From CAYNCE01 sp964522515 (GTDB lineage Bacteria > Patescibacteriota > Patescibacteriia > UBA2196), in assembly GCA_964522515.1 (NCBI GenBank), contig CAZFWC010000003.1, forward strand, positions 1 through 52,691: a stretch of 52,691 nt of DNA, written 5' to 3'. A program made the position numbers and the translations under genes. Of this stretch, positions 22,013-29,384 are shown piece by piece. Under the pieces are notes generated by a model that searched no databases, was not told the DNA's origin, and was given only the letters and a program-made list of their open reading frames with translations. Each line of letters begins with the position of its first letter. Positions within the stretch are counted from its first letter, which is position 1.

Positions 22013-22726
22013 ATGCAAGAACGCCTACAAAAAATTTTATCAAGATTTGGTGTTGCTTCTCGCAGAAAAGCAGAAGAGCTTATTTTAAATAAAAAAGTTT
22101 TAGTAAATAATAAAATTGCAAAATTAGGTCAAAAAGTTGATTTAAAGAAAGATATTGTTGAAGTAAAACACAGAAGCCTGTCCGCCGAAGCTGGGAATTT
22201 TAGGGTTGAAGCGAAGGAGGAACAGGCGGTTTATTATTTAGTTAATAAACCTGTGAATTTTACTTGCTCTGTTTCTGATAAACACGCTAAAAAATTAATT
22301 ACTGATTTAGTCCCTAAAAATCCAAAAGTTTGGCCAGTTGGGAGATTGGATAAAAATTCAACGGGTTTAATAATTTTAACTAATGACGGAAATTTAACAA
22401 ATAAATTAACTCATCCAAAATTTAAACACGAAAAGGAATACGAAGTTGCGGTTGATAAAAAAATTTCTGAAAAATTTTTGCAGAAAATGAAAAAGGGAAT
22501 TAAATTAGATGAAGGAGTTGCTAAAGCTGATAAAATTATTGCGTTAAATAAAAATAAATTTATAATAATTTTACATCAAGGTTGGAAAAGACAAATCCGC
22601 AGAATGTGTGAGAAATTAAATTATAAAGTTTTGGAATTAAAAAGAACAAGAATTGGAAAAATAAAATTAAAAGATTTAAAAGAAGGCAAGTTTGAAGAAA
22701 TAAAAAAGCCACTGGATGTAAATTAG
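22013..22726 (+). CDS. RsuA/RluB-family rRNA pseudouridine synthase
   Basis: Converts a uridine in rRNA to pseudouridine. Seen: 237 aa; N-terminal S4 domain (LQKILSRFGVASRRKAEELI), catalytic motif GRLDKNSTGLIILTNDG with the nucleophilic Asp, and the C-terminal GWKRQIRRMCEKL. A 54-bp family-A element (22176-22229) is translated between the S4 and catalytic domains as SLSAEAGNFRVEAKEEQA, a linker position that should be tolerated. Which of RsuA, RluB, RluE or RluF it equals is not resolved. Co-transcribed with the HTH gene 9 bp upstream. Confidence 0.92.
   Translation: MQERLQKILSRFGVASRRKAEELILNKKVLVNNKIAKLGQKVDLKKDIVEVKHRSLSAEAGNFRVEAKEEQAVYYLVNKPVNFTCSVSDKHAKKLITDLVPKNPKVWPVGRLDKNSTGLIILTNDGNLTNKLTHPKFKHEKEYEVAVDKKISEKFLQKMKKGIKLDEGVAKADKIIALNKNKFIIILHQGWKRQIRRMCEKLNYKVLELKRTRIGKIKLKDLKEGKFEEIKKPLDVN
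22176..22229. repeat. Family-A element inside the pseudouridine synthase gene
   Basis: GCCTGTCCGCCGAAGCTG at the left and GAAGCGAAGGAGGAACAGGC at the right form a palindromic unit in frame with the gene. It is inverted relative to the alaS copy. Confidence 0.8.
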
Positions 22727-22730
22727 TGGC
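22702..22730 (-). terminator. Minus-strand terminator overlapping the pseudouridine synthase 3' end
   Basis: GCCACT/AGTGGC stem followed on the minus strand by TTTTTTATTTC. It ends the small gene 22755-23039 while lying across the stop codon of the convergent gene. Confidence 0.65.
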
Positions 22731-22754
22731 AGTGTAAAAGTTTTTTATTTAAAT

Positions 22755-23039
22755 TTAATTTATTTTAAATAAATTTCTTGTTTTAGTTTTAAAAATAGAT
22801 TTCATTGTTTGTTTAATTTTGATAGAGATGATTTGTTGTGGTTGTAAAACTTTTGATGATTCTTTCTTAATCTCAGTTGTAATAATGATTATCTGGTCAT
22901 CTTCTACACAACATTGTCCAATATCTGCAGGTACAAAAAAAGTGTAAGAGCTGTTTTTTAGAATTAATACAGACTTTGTTTGACCGCTGCTGTTTTTGAT
23001 GGGCGTAATTTTTTTGACGATTCCATTAAATTGAGCCAT
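22755..23039 (-). CDS. Small beta-rich hypothetical protein (94 aa)
   Basis: I recognise no family. Seen: 94 aa beginning MAQFNGIVKKITPIKNSSG, alternating strands (KSVLILKNSSYTFFVPADI, DQIIIITTEIKKES, QIISIKIKQTMKSIF) that could be an OB-like small barrel. A Cys pair (QCCVED) is present. No membrane segment. An AAGGAGG SD precedes the ATG. The gene starts 22 bp after the stop of the next small gene, so the two form a two-gene unit under one promoter. Confidence 0.7.
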   Translation of the reverse strand: MAQFNGIVKKITPIKNSSGQTKSVLILKNSSYTFFVPADIGQCCVEDDQIIIITTEIKKESSKVLQPQQIISIKIKQTMKSIFKTKTRNLFKIN

Positions 23040-23061
23040 TAAAAAAACCTCCTTGATTTAG

Positions 23062-23295
23062 TTAATTTTTTGGGTAAATAAGTTCGTCGTTTATTTCTAT
23101 TAAAAATATTTCTTCTGGTTTAATTATTTTAGCTCCAGAAAAATTAAATTCAATTCTTACAAGATCAAAAAATTTAAGTTCATTTTCTAATTCAGGCGGT
23201 TTAAATAATAATAATAAATTACCAAGATAAAAATCATTTTCACTTTCAAATTTAGATATTGTTCCAACAGCGTATCTAATTTTAGGTTTAGGCAT
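23062..23295 (-). CDS. Small beta-rich hypothetical protein (77 aa)
   Basis: I recognise no family. Seen: 77 aa, MPKPKIRYAVGTISKFESEN, then hydrophobic strands (YLGNLLLLFKPPELE, FFDLVRIEFNFSGAKII) and an acidic end. Like its neighbour it may be a small OB-type fold; direct sequence similarity between the two is weak. GGAG SD 6 nt before the ATG, TTGACA/TTAAAT promoter upstream. First gene of a two-gene minus-strand unit. Confidence 0.7.
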   Translation of the reverse strand: MPKPKIRYAVGTISKFESENDFYLGNLLLLFKPPELENELKFFDLVRIEFNFSGAKIIKPEEIFLIEINDELIYPKN

Positions 23296-23348
23296 TTGTT
23301 TCTCCTGATTTTGATTGTTAAATTAAAAATATTTAATTTGTTTATTTA

Positions 23349-23377
23349 ATTTAATCATTGTATTAATTTTTTGTCAA
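23349..23377 (-). promoter_or_regulatory. Promoter of the two small genes 23295-22755
   Basis: Minus strand TTGACA (23372-23377), 17-nt spacer, TTAAAT (23349-23354). Confidence 0.6.
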
Positions 23378-23395
23378 TTTTTTATACAAATAAAA

Positions 23396-23440
23396 CAGAT
23401 CCTTCGCTCCTAACAACTCTAAAAAGTCGCTCAGGATGAC
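23396..23440. repeat. Dispersed palindromic repeat, GATCCTTCGCTC...CAGGATGAC type
   Basis: Same family as 4211-4262 and 51272-51317: outer GATCC/GGATGAC, inner CTAACAACTCTAAAAAGTCG. Confidence 0.7.
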
Positions 23441-23451
23441 TACTAGTAAAA

Positions 23452-23880
23452 ATGTATTTATTTGTCAACACTTCAAATCACAAAAATATTTTTTTAGCTT
23501 TGATTAATAAAAAAGGTGAGATTTTGGATAAGAAAAAAATAAAAGCAGAATATCAGCAATCTGAAAAATTATTATTTAATATTGAAAATATTTTGCAAAA
23601 TAATAAATTAAGTATTAAAAATTTAAAAGGAGTGATTTGTGTGATTGGTCCCGGTGGGTTCACAAGTTTGCGAATTGGAGTTGCAACGGCAAATGCTTTA
23701 GCGTGGAGTTTAAATATTCCAATTGTTGGGGTGGAGGACAAAAATAATTTGTCTGATGAAAAATTAGTTGACAAAGGATTTAAATTAATATATAATAAAA
23801 AAATATTTAAACAACAGGTTCTGCCGAAATACGGACAGGAACCAAATATTACAATTAAAAATAGTGGAGGCAAAAAATGA
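23452..23880 (+). CDS. tsaB: TsaB-like tRNA t6A biosynthesis protein, short
   Basis: Non-catalytic partner of TsaD in making threonylcarbamoyl-adenosine at tRNA position 37. Seen: 142 aa against about 220-230 in typical TsaB. The ASKHA N-terminal domain starts MYLFVNTSNHKNIFLALI and keeps the signature GPGGFTSLRIGVATANALAW. After residue ~105 most of the second domain is missing, replaced by a short tail. The reading frame is intact, so a compact TsaB is more likely than a pseudogene. tsaD, tsaC and tsaE are not in the window. Confidence 0.85.
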   Translation: MYLFVNTSNHKNIFLALINKKGEILDKKKIKAEYQQSEKLLFNIENILQNNKLSIKNLKGVICVIGPGGFTSLRIGVATANALAWSLNIPIVGVEDKNNLSDEKLVDKGFKLIYNKKIFKQQVLPKYGQEPNITIKNSGGKK

Positions 23881-23904
23881 GAAAAAAATGGAAAACATTT
23901 TTGT

Positions 23905-23933
23905 TTGACACAAAAAAATATCTAAGTTAAAAT
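23905..23933 (+). promoter_or_regulatory. Promoter of secDF
   Basis: TTGACA (23905-23910), 17-nt spacer, TAAAAT (23928-23933), about 95 bp before the secD ATG. Confidence 0.8.
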
Positions 23934-23979
23934 TTAGAAAAGAGAAAATTTAGAAAAGATAAAACTAAAAGAACAAAAT

Positions 23980-24006
23980 GACTCCACCCAAGAGGGATGG
24001 AGCCAA
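23980..24006. repeat. GGCTCCA...TGGAGCC-type palindrome, copy 3
   Basis: GACTCCACCC-AAGA-GGGATGGAGCC in the secD leader. Confidence 0.75.
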
Positions 24007-24026
24007 CATTAGAAATTTGCTTTTTT

Positions 24027-25694
24027 ATGACTACACAAAACAAAAACAGAAGTAAGATTTTAGCTATTTTTATTTTAGCTGTTTTTTGTGCTTTAATTGT
24101 TTTACCAACTGCGCCGAAAGGAACGCCGTTTGAAAATTTTTGGAATAAAACAAAATTTCATTTAGGTTTGGATTTGCAAGGTGGAACGCATTTAGTTTAT
24201 CAAGCAGATGTTTCTGAAATTCCGTCATCAGACCAGGCTTCAGCAGTTGAAGGTGTGCGAGATGTGATTGAACGCAGAGTCAACGCATTTGGAGTAGCAG
24301 AACCAGTTGTGCAAACAAATAAAGTTGGTGGCAAATACAGAGTAATTGTTGAATTAGCAGGAGTTAAAGATGTAAATCAAGCAATTAAAATGATTGGCGA
24401 AACTCCGCTTTTAGAATTTAAAGAACAAGATTCAAATTTTAAACAAGAATTAAATAATGAGCAGAAAAAAGAAATTGAAGATTTTAATTCTCAAACGCAA
24501 GCAAAAGCTGAAGATATTTTAAATAAAGTTTTGCAACCAGGAGCAAATTTTGCAGAATACGCAAAACAATATTCAGAAGATGTTGGTTCAGCAGAAAACA
24601 ATGGTGATTTAGGTTTTGTAAAACGCGAAATGTTTGTGCCAGAATTTGATGAAGTAATTTTTGATAAACAAAAAGAGCCAGGAGTTTATCCTGAATTAGT
24701 TAAGTCGCAATTTGGTTTTCATATTATTAAAAAAATTGAAGAAAGAGGCGAAGGAGATAATTTAGAAATTCATTCAGCTCATATTTTATTTAAAACAAAA
24801 TCAGAACAAGAATATTTAGGCGAAATGCAGTGGGTGCGAACAGATTTGTCTGGAAAACATTTGGCGCGCGCTCAAGTGCAATTTGACCCTCAAACAGGTG
24901 AGCCAGAAGTTGGTTTAGAATTTAATAAAGAAGGAAAAGATTTATTTGCGGAAATTACAACGCGAAATGTTGGAAAACCAGTTGCAATATTTTTAGATGG
25001 TTTTGCAATTTCAATTCCAACTGTGAACGAGCCAATTCGCGAAGGAAACGCAGTAATTTCTGGCAGATTTAATATCCAAGAAGCAAAAGAGTTAGTTCAA
25101 AGATTAAACGCAGGCGCTTTGCCAGTTCCAATTAATATTATTTCACAACAAACAATTGGGGCGTCTTTAGGTGAAGAATCAATGCAAAAAAGTTTGTTTG
25201 CGGGGTTAATTGGTTTGTTGGTTGTGGCTTTATTTATGATTTTGTATTATCGTTTACCAGGTTTGTTAGCGGTTTTTGCTTTAGCAATTTACACAGTGAT
25301 TATTTTAACTATTTTTAAAATCACGCCAGTTACTTTAACTTTAGCTGGTGTTGCTGGTTTTATTTTATCAATTGGAATGGCAGTTGACGCAAATGTTTTG
25401 ATTTTTGAAAGATTAAAAGAAGAATTAAAAAATGGCAGGGAATTATTAGACGCAATTGAACAAGGTTTTAAGCGCGCGTGGACTTCAATTCGTGATTCAA
25501 ATTTATCAACCTTGATAACTTGCGGAATTTTATTTTGGTTTGGAACTTCAATTATTAAAGGATTTGCGTTAACGCTAGGAATTGGTATTTTGGTTTCAAT
25601 GTTTTCTGCGATTGTAATTACAAAAAGTTTTCTGAAATTATTTAATAATAAAAATAACAAATTAAATTGGTTATTTGGAATTAAAAAAATATGA
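24027..25694 (+). CDS. secD: SecD with an inserted parvulin-type (PpiC) domain
   Basis: Membrane subunit of SecDF, which uses proton flow to help pull proteins through SecYEG. Seen: 555 aa; N-terminal membrane helix, LGLDLQGGTHLVY, the P1 domain, TDLSGKHLARAQVQFDPQTG, then five C-terminal helices with SIGMAVDANVLIFERLKEE. Residues ~130-265 are an insertion that reads as a parvulin prolyl isomerase: ANFAEYAKQYSEDVGSAENN, GDLGFVKREMFVPEFDEV, FGFHIIKKIE. A first-strand motif SAHILFKTKSE comes after rather than before it. I chose ATG 24027; an upstream ATG at 23997 lies inside a repeat. Overlaps secF by ATGA. Confidence 0.93.
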   Translation: MTTQNKNRSKILAIFILAVFCALIVLPTAPKGTPFENFWNKTKFHLGLDLQGGTHLVYQADVSEIPSSDQASAVEGVRDVIERRVNAFGVAEPVVQTNKVGGKYRVIVELAGVKDVNQAIKMIGETPLLEFKEQDSNFKQELNNEQKKEIEDFNSQTQAKAEDILNKVLQPGANFAEYAKQYSEDVGSAENNGDLGFVKREMFVPEFDEVIFDKQKEPGVYPELVKSQFGFHIIKKIEERGEGDNLEIHSAHILFKTKSEQEYLGEMQWVRTDLSGKHLARAQVQFDPQTGEPEVGLEFNKEGKDLFAEITTRNVGKPVAIFLDGFAISIPTVNEPIREGNAVISGRFNIQEAKELVQRLNAGALPVPINIISQQTIGASLGEESMQKSLFAGLIGLLVVALFMILYYRLPGLLAVFALAIYTVIILTIFKITPVTLTLAGVAGFILSIGMAVDANVLIFERLKEELKNGRELLDAIEQGFKRAWTSIRDSNLSTLITCGILFWFGTSIIKGFALTLGIGILVSMFSAIVITKSFLKLFNNKNNKLNWLFGIKKI

Positions 25695-26593
25695 ATTTAA
25701 AAATAATACAAAATCGAAATAAATTTTTTATATTTTCAAGTGTTTTAGTTGTCTTGAGTATTTTAAGTTTATCAATTTGGGGATTAAATTTAGGAATTGA
25801 TTTTACAGGAGGATCGCTTTTAGAAGTTGAAGTGCAATCTGAAATAAATTTTTCTGGTCAAGATGTTTCAAATCTAATTAAAGAAAAAATATTAGAAATT
25901 GGAGAAATTAGAGCTCAACCGACTGAAGATGGATTTTTAATTAGAACGAAAAATTTATCAGAAAGTGAGCACCAACAAGTTTTAGGTGTGTTAAGTGAAA
26001 ATAATAAAATTGTAGAAAAAAGATTTGAATCAATTGGTCCTGTGATTGGGCAGGAATTAAAAGACAAAGCACTGTGGGCGATTTTATTAGCTTTAATTAT
26101 AATTATTTTTTTTATTGCTTGGACTTTTAGAAAAGTTTCAAAACCAGTTGCTTCGTGGAAATATGGGATTGGAGCAATTATCGCTTTGGCTCATGATGTA
26201 ATTATTGTGACTGGAATTTTTTCTGTGCTTGGACATTTTTTCTTAGGATTTGAAGCAGATATTTTGTTTGTCACAGCGCTTTTAACAATTCTTGGCTACT
26301 CTGTTAACGACACAATTGTTGTGTACGATCGCACTCGTGAAAATTTGATTTATAATCCACAAAAAACTTTTGAAGATACAGTTAACAAATCTGTAAATGA
26401 TACAGTTACTCGTTCAATTAATACAAGTTTAACAACTTTATTAGTTTTAATTTCATTATATTTTTTAGGTGGCGCAACTATTCAAAATTTTGTTTTAACT
26501 TTAATGCTTGGAACTTTAGTTGGTGCTTACTCTTCAGTTTTTATTGCTTCTCCGCTTTTAGTTGTTTGGCAAAAATTTAAAAAGAGAGGATAA
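25691..26593 (+). CDS. secF: SecF
   Basis: Partner of SecD. Seen: 300 aa, first helix FFIFSSVLVVLSILSLSIW, LGIDFTGGSLLEVE, a short periplasmic P4 region (LIKEKILEIGEIRAQP), then five helices with the conserved GYSVNDTIVVYDRTREN and TRSINTSLTTLLVLI. Complete. Translationally coupled to secD by an ATGA overlap, followed by its own terminator. Confidence 0.96.
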   Translation: MNLKIIQNRNKFFIFSSVLVVLSILSLSIWGLNLGIDFTGGSLLEVEVQSEINFSGQDVSNLIKEKILEIGEIRAQPTEDGFLIRTKNLSESEHQQVLGVLSENNKIVEKRFESIGPVIGQELKDKALWAILLALIIIIFFIAWTFRKVSKPVASWKYGIGAIIALAHDVIIVTGIFSVLGHFFLGFEADILFVTALLTILGYSVNDTIVVYDRTRENLIYNPQKTFEDTVNKSVNDTVTRSINTSLTTLLVLISLYFLGGATIQNFVLTLMLGTLVGAYSSVFIASPLLVVWQKFKKRG

Positions 26594-26630
26594 AATAGAA
26601 ATAAAAATTTATTAAATTCGCTAATATTAT

Positions 26631-26653
26631 TCCTGAGTAATCAGGATTTTTTT
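26631..26653 (+). terminator. Terminator of secDF
   Basis: TCCTGA-GTAA-TCAGGA stem and seven Ts. Confidence 0.75.
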
Positions 26654-26654
26654 C

Positions 26655-26683
26655 TTGACATAAAATTTAAAATGTTGTATTCT
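26655..26683 (+). promoter_or_regulatory. Promoter of the sigma4-HARE gene
   Basis: TTGACA (26655-26660), 17-nt spacer, TATTCT (26678-26683), 7 nt before the ATG at 26691. Predicts a leaderless mRNA. Confidence 0.8.
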
Positions 26684-26690
26684 AAATAAT

Positions 26691-27833
26691 ATGCGAGACA
26701 ATCAAGAACAACCTATTTTAGACAAAATTATTGATATTTCTCAAGTTAAAGAAAAAGAAAATTTTTCACCTGAACAGGTGGCAAATACTTTGTTGTCTTT
26801 TCTTTCCAAACGCGAAGCTGAAATTATTAAAATGCGTTACGGTTTTACTAATGAAAAACCAAAAACTTTAGATGCGATTGGAAAAAAAATGAATTTAACT
26901 CGTGAGCGAGTCCGTCAAATTGAAAAGCAAGCTTTAAAAAATATCATAAAAAATAAAGACAGCGCAAAAAATTTAATTTCATTTAAAAAATTAGTTGAAT
27001 CTTTGGTTAACGAATTTGGCGGTTTAATTTCAGAAGAAAAAGTTTCAAATGAAATTATTAGTTTAATTGAAAACAAAGAAAATGCTCACGCTTTTGTAAA
27101 ATTTTTATTAAATAATTTTGTTGACAATGTTGATAAATTTAAACAAAGCAATTTTAAACCAAGTTTGCGTTTTTATGATTTGTCAATTGATCAAGTTGAT
27201 AAAGTTTTAAATGAAATTGAAAAAATTTTTGAAAAAGAAAATAAAATTTTACAAGAATTAGAATTAGTCAAAGCGTTTAAAAAATCTAATTATTATAAAA
27301 ATGATTTTAATTTACCCACATTTTTATCTGAAAAAGAAAACAATTTAGACAAATTTATTTTGTCGTATTTAGATGTAAGCCATAAATTTGCAAATACTCC
27401 TTTTAATCAATGGGGTCTTGCTGGTTGGAGTGTAATTAATCCGCGAAGAATTAATGACAAAATTTATTTAGTAATGCATTCGTGCAAAAAATCTTTGCAT
27501 TTTTCAGAAATCGCAGAATTAATTAATAATGCGTGGAAAGACGCGCGAGATATTAAAACAGCGACTGTTCACAATGAATTAATTTCAGACCCAAGATTTG
27601 TTTTAGTTGGGCGCGGAAAATATGGTTTAAAAGAATGGGGTTTGGAAAGTGGGAATGTTAGTGACACAATTTTTAGTATTCTTAAAAAATCAGCTTTGCC
27701 TTTAACTGAACAAGAAATTATTAAAAAAGTAATTTCTAAAAAAATAGTTAAACCAGCAACTATTAAATTGGCTTTGAAAAATAAAGAAAAGTTTAATTTT
27801 CAAAACGGAAAGTATAGTTTGATTTTAAAATAA
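26691..27833 (+). CDS. Sigma-70 region-4-like HTH fused to a HARE-HTH domain
   Basis: Probable RNA polymerase-associated regulator. Seen: 380 aa. Residues ~25-85 are a sigma70 region 4 (LSKREAEIIKMRYGF, TLDAIGKKMNLTRERVRQIE). A helical middle follows. The C-terminal ~130 residues contain a HARE-HTH-like winged helix (SLHFSEIAELINNAWKD, NELISDPRFVLVGRGKYGLKEW), the domain at the start of the Firmicute RNAP delta subunit, and a second winged-helix-like stretch (LPLTEQEIIKKVISKK). Sigma regions 1-3, including the -10 recognition helix of region 2, are absent, so it cannot be a normal sigma factor. Confidence 0.82.
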   Translation: MRDNQEQPILDKIIDISQVKEKENFSPEQVANTLLSFLSKREAEIIKMRYGFTNEKPKTLDAIGKKMNLTRERVRQIEKQALKNIIKNKDSAKNLISFKKLVESLVNEFGGLISEEKVSNEIISLIENKENAHAFVKFLLNNFVDNVDKFKQSNFKPSLRFYDLSIDQVDKVLNEIEKIFEKENKILQELELVKAFKKSNYYKNDFNLPTFLSEKENNLDKFILSYLDVSHKFANTPFNQWGLAGWSVINPRRINDKIYLVMHSCKKSLHFSEIAELINNAWKDARDIKTATVHNELISDPRFVLVGRGKYGLKEWGLESGNVSDTIFSILKKSALPLTEQEIIKKVISKKIVKPATIKLALKNKEKFNFQNGKYSLILK

Positions 27834-27870
27834 TGTCATCCTGATTCCGAGTACTCGGGAGAAGGATCTG
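27834..27870. repeat. GTCATCC...GGATCTG repeat with nested CCGAGTACTCGG
   Basis: Outer GTCATCC/GGATC arms enclose ATTCCGAGTACTCGGGA in place of the usual centre: a palindrome inside a palindrome. Confidence 0.7.
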
Positions 27871-27872
27871 TT

Positions 27873-27907
27873 AAAGAAATTGCTTGGTAGCAATTTCTTT
27901 TTATTTA
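27873..27907 (+). terminator. Terminator of the sigma4-HARE gene
   Basis: Perfect 12-bp stem AAAGAAATTGCT/AGCAATTTCTTT with loop TGGT, then a T-run. Confidence 0.85.
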
Positions 27908-27910
27908 TTG

Positions 27911-27937
27911 TATAATTAAATTAAATTAAATTAAATT
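27911..27937 (+). promoter_or_regulatory. TATAAT box followed by (TTAAA)n tandem repeat
   Basis: TATAAT at 27911-27916 runs into about four TTAAA units before the start of the 27948 gene. No convincing -35 box is seen. Confidence 0.4.
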
Positions 27938-27947
27938 GTCAGTTGCT

Positions 27948-29384
27948 ATGGATTTTCTTTTTAATTTTTTAACTAACGCTGGTCTTGATGCAAGTTCACC
28001 CTTGTCTGTTTTATGGTTTATTTTTAAACACGGAGGATTTATTTTTATTCTAGCTGCTTTATTTTTTGGTTTTAAAGAGATTTGGACTAATTCGCGACAG
28101 GCAAAATACGCTGCTAAATCTGAATGGGTTTATTTAGCAATTGATGTTCCAAAAAATAATGAACAATCTTTTAAAGCAGTGGAACAAATTTTTGCGAATT
28201 TAGCAGGAGCTTCAAAAAATCCAGATACTTTGGATAAATATTGGACAGGTTACCACCAGCCAGCGTTTAGTTTAGAATTAGTTTCAATTGAAGGTTACAT
28301 TCAGTATATTATTCGTTCGCCCAAAGTATTTAGAGATTTAGTTGAAGCCGCAATTTACGCGCAGTATCCTGACGCTCAAATTACTGAAATAGAAGATTAC
28401 ACAAAAGGAATTGATCCGGAAACATTTAAAGAAAAAGGTTACGATCTTTGGGCCGCGCAATTTGGTTTAATAAACGATGAAGCTTATCCAATAAAAACTT
28501 ATCCGCTTTTTGAACATCCAATTTCACAATTAACAGTTGATCCTTTGGCCGCTGTTTTAGAAATTTTTAGCAGAATGAACAAAGGCGAACAAGCTTGGTA
28601 CCAAATTATTATTAAACCAGTTGGCGACAATTGGAAAGAAAAATCTCAAGCAAAAGTTAAAGAACTAATTGGCACTCCAGTTTCAGCTCCCAAGCAAGGA
28701 TTAATTGATAAAACTCTTGACGCGCCAGGAAGATGGGCAGGTCAAGTCGGTGATTTATTTATTCCAGTTGGTGGCAAAGATGATAAAAAAGATGATAAAA
28801 AAATGGAAGTGCCGTCAAAAATGCTTTATTTATCTCCAGGTGAAAAAGCAGCAGTTGAAGCAATTGATCGCAAGACTGACAAAATTGGTTTTATTTGTAA
28901 AATCCGTTACATTTATTTAACTAAAGGAGTAAAGTTAGCTAAAACAAAAGGTGTTTCTGGTTTTATTGGAGCTTTAAAACAATATAATTTATTAAATTCA
29001 AATGGGTTTTATCCAATTGGAGTTACTAAAACAAGCTCTGAGTGGTGGCAGAATTTGTATAAAAAATATGGAGAAAAAGTTGTAACAAAAATTCAGAAAA
29101 AAACTTTAGCAAATTTTAAATCTCGTTCGTCTTGGGCAGGAGCTGATAAAGAAGGCTTTATTTTAAACACAGAAGAATTAGCTTCGCTTTATCATTTTCC
29201 TTTAATGGGAGTTGTTGCGCCAACAGTTAAAACAACAGATGCTAAACGGGGCCAAGCTCCAATGGGTTTGCCAGTTGAAACTGACGAAGTTGTTGAGGAA
29301 AATAATTCCGAGTCCTTGGAAGAAAAAATTGAAATTAATAATGGACAAAAAATAATTGCGCCACCAAGTAATTTACCAATATGA
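27948..29384 (+). CDS. Membrane/N-terminal half of a split type IV secretion coupling-type ATPase
   Basis: Seen: 478 aa from ATG 27948 (a TTG at 27936 is an alternative). One membrane helix near residue 25-42 (FKHGGFIFILAALFFGF), then a long cytoplasmic domain. It shares order and wording with residues 40-400 of the fused protein at 4993: IYAQYPDAQITEIEDY versus IQAQYPHSQIEQVEDY, YPIKTYPLF..DPLAAVLEI versus FPFKTFRKM..DPLNALTNI, and a closing NTEELASLYHFPL versus NTEEIASIFHFPL. No ATPase motif. It overlaps the ATPase gene by ATGA, so the two are made together and probably assemble into one machine. Confidence 0.82.
   Translation: MDFLFNFLTNAGLDASSPLSVLWFIFKHGGFIFILAALFFGFKEIWTNSRQAKYAAKSEWVYLAIDVPKNNEQSFKAVEQIFANLAGASKNPDTLDKYWTGYHQPAFSLELVSIEGYIQYIIRSPKVFRDLVEAAIYAQYPDAQITEIEDYTKGIDPETFKEKGYDLWAAQFGLINDEAYPIKTYPLFEHPISQLTVDPLAAVLEIFSRMNKGEQAWYQIIIKPVGDNWKEKSQAKVKELIGTPVSAPKQGLIDKTLDAPGRWAGQVGDLFIPVGGKDDKKDDKKMEVPSKMLYLSPGEKAAVEAIDRKTDKIGFICKIRYIYLTKGVKLAKTKGVSGFIGALKQYNLLNSNGFYPIGVTKTSSEWWQNLYKKYGEKVVTKIQKKTLANFKSRSSWAGADKEGFILNTEELASLYHFPLMGVVAPTVKTTDAKRGQAPMGLPVETDEVVEENNSESLEEKIEINNGQKIIAPPSNLPI

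Noticed and set aside
23452..23880. tsaB as a truncated pseudogene
   Set aside because: Frame and signature are intact and compact TsaB-like proteins fit a reduced genome; no second-domain remnant follows the stop.
23997..24026. Upstream ATG starts of secD, ruvX (31303), the PEGA gene (51252) and the Mur ligase (17960)
   Set aside because: The extra residues are encoded by dispersed repeats and match no family N-terminus; shorter starts fit the families.
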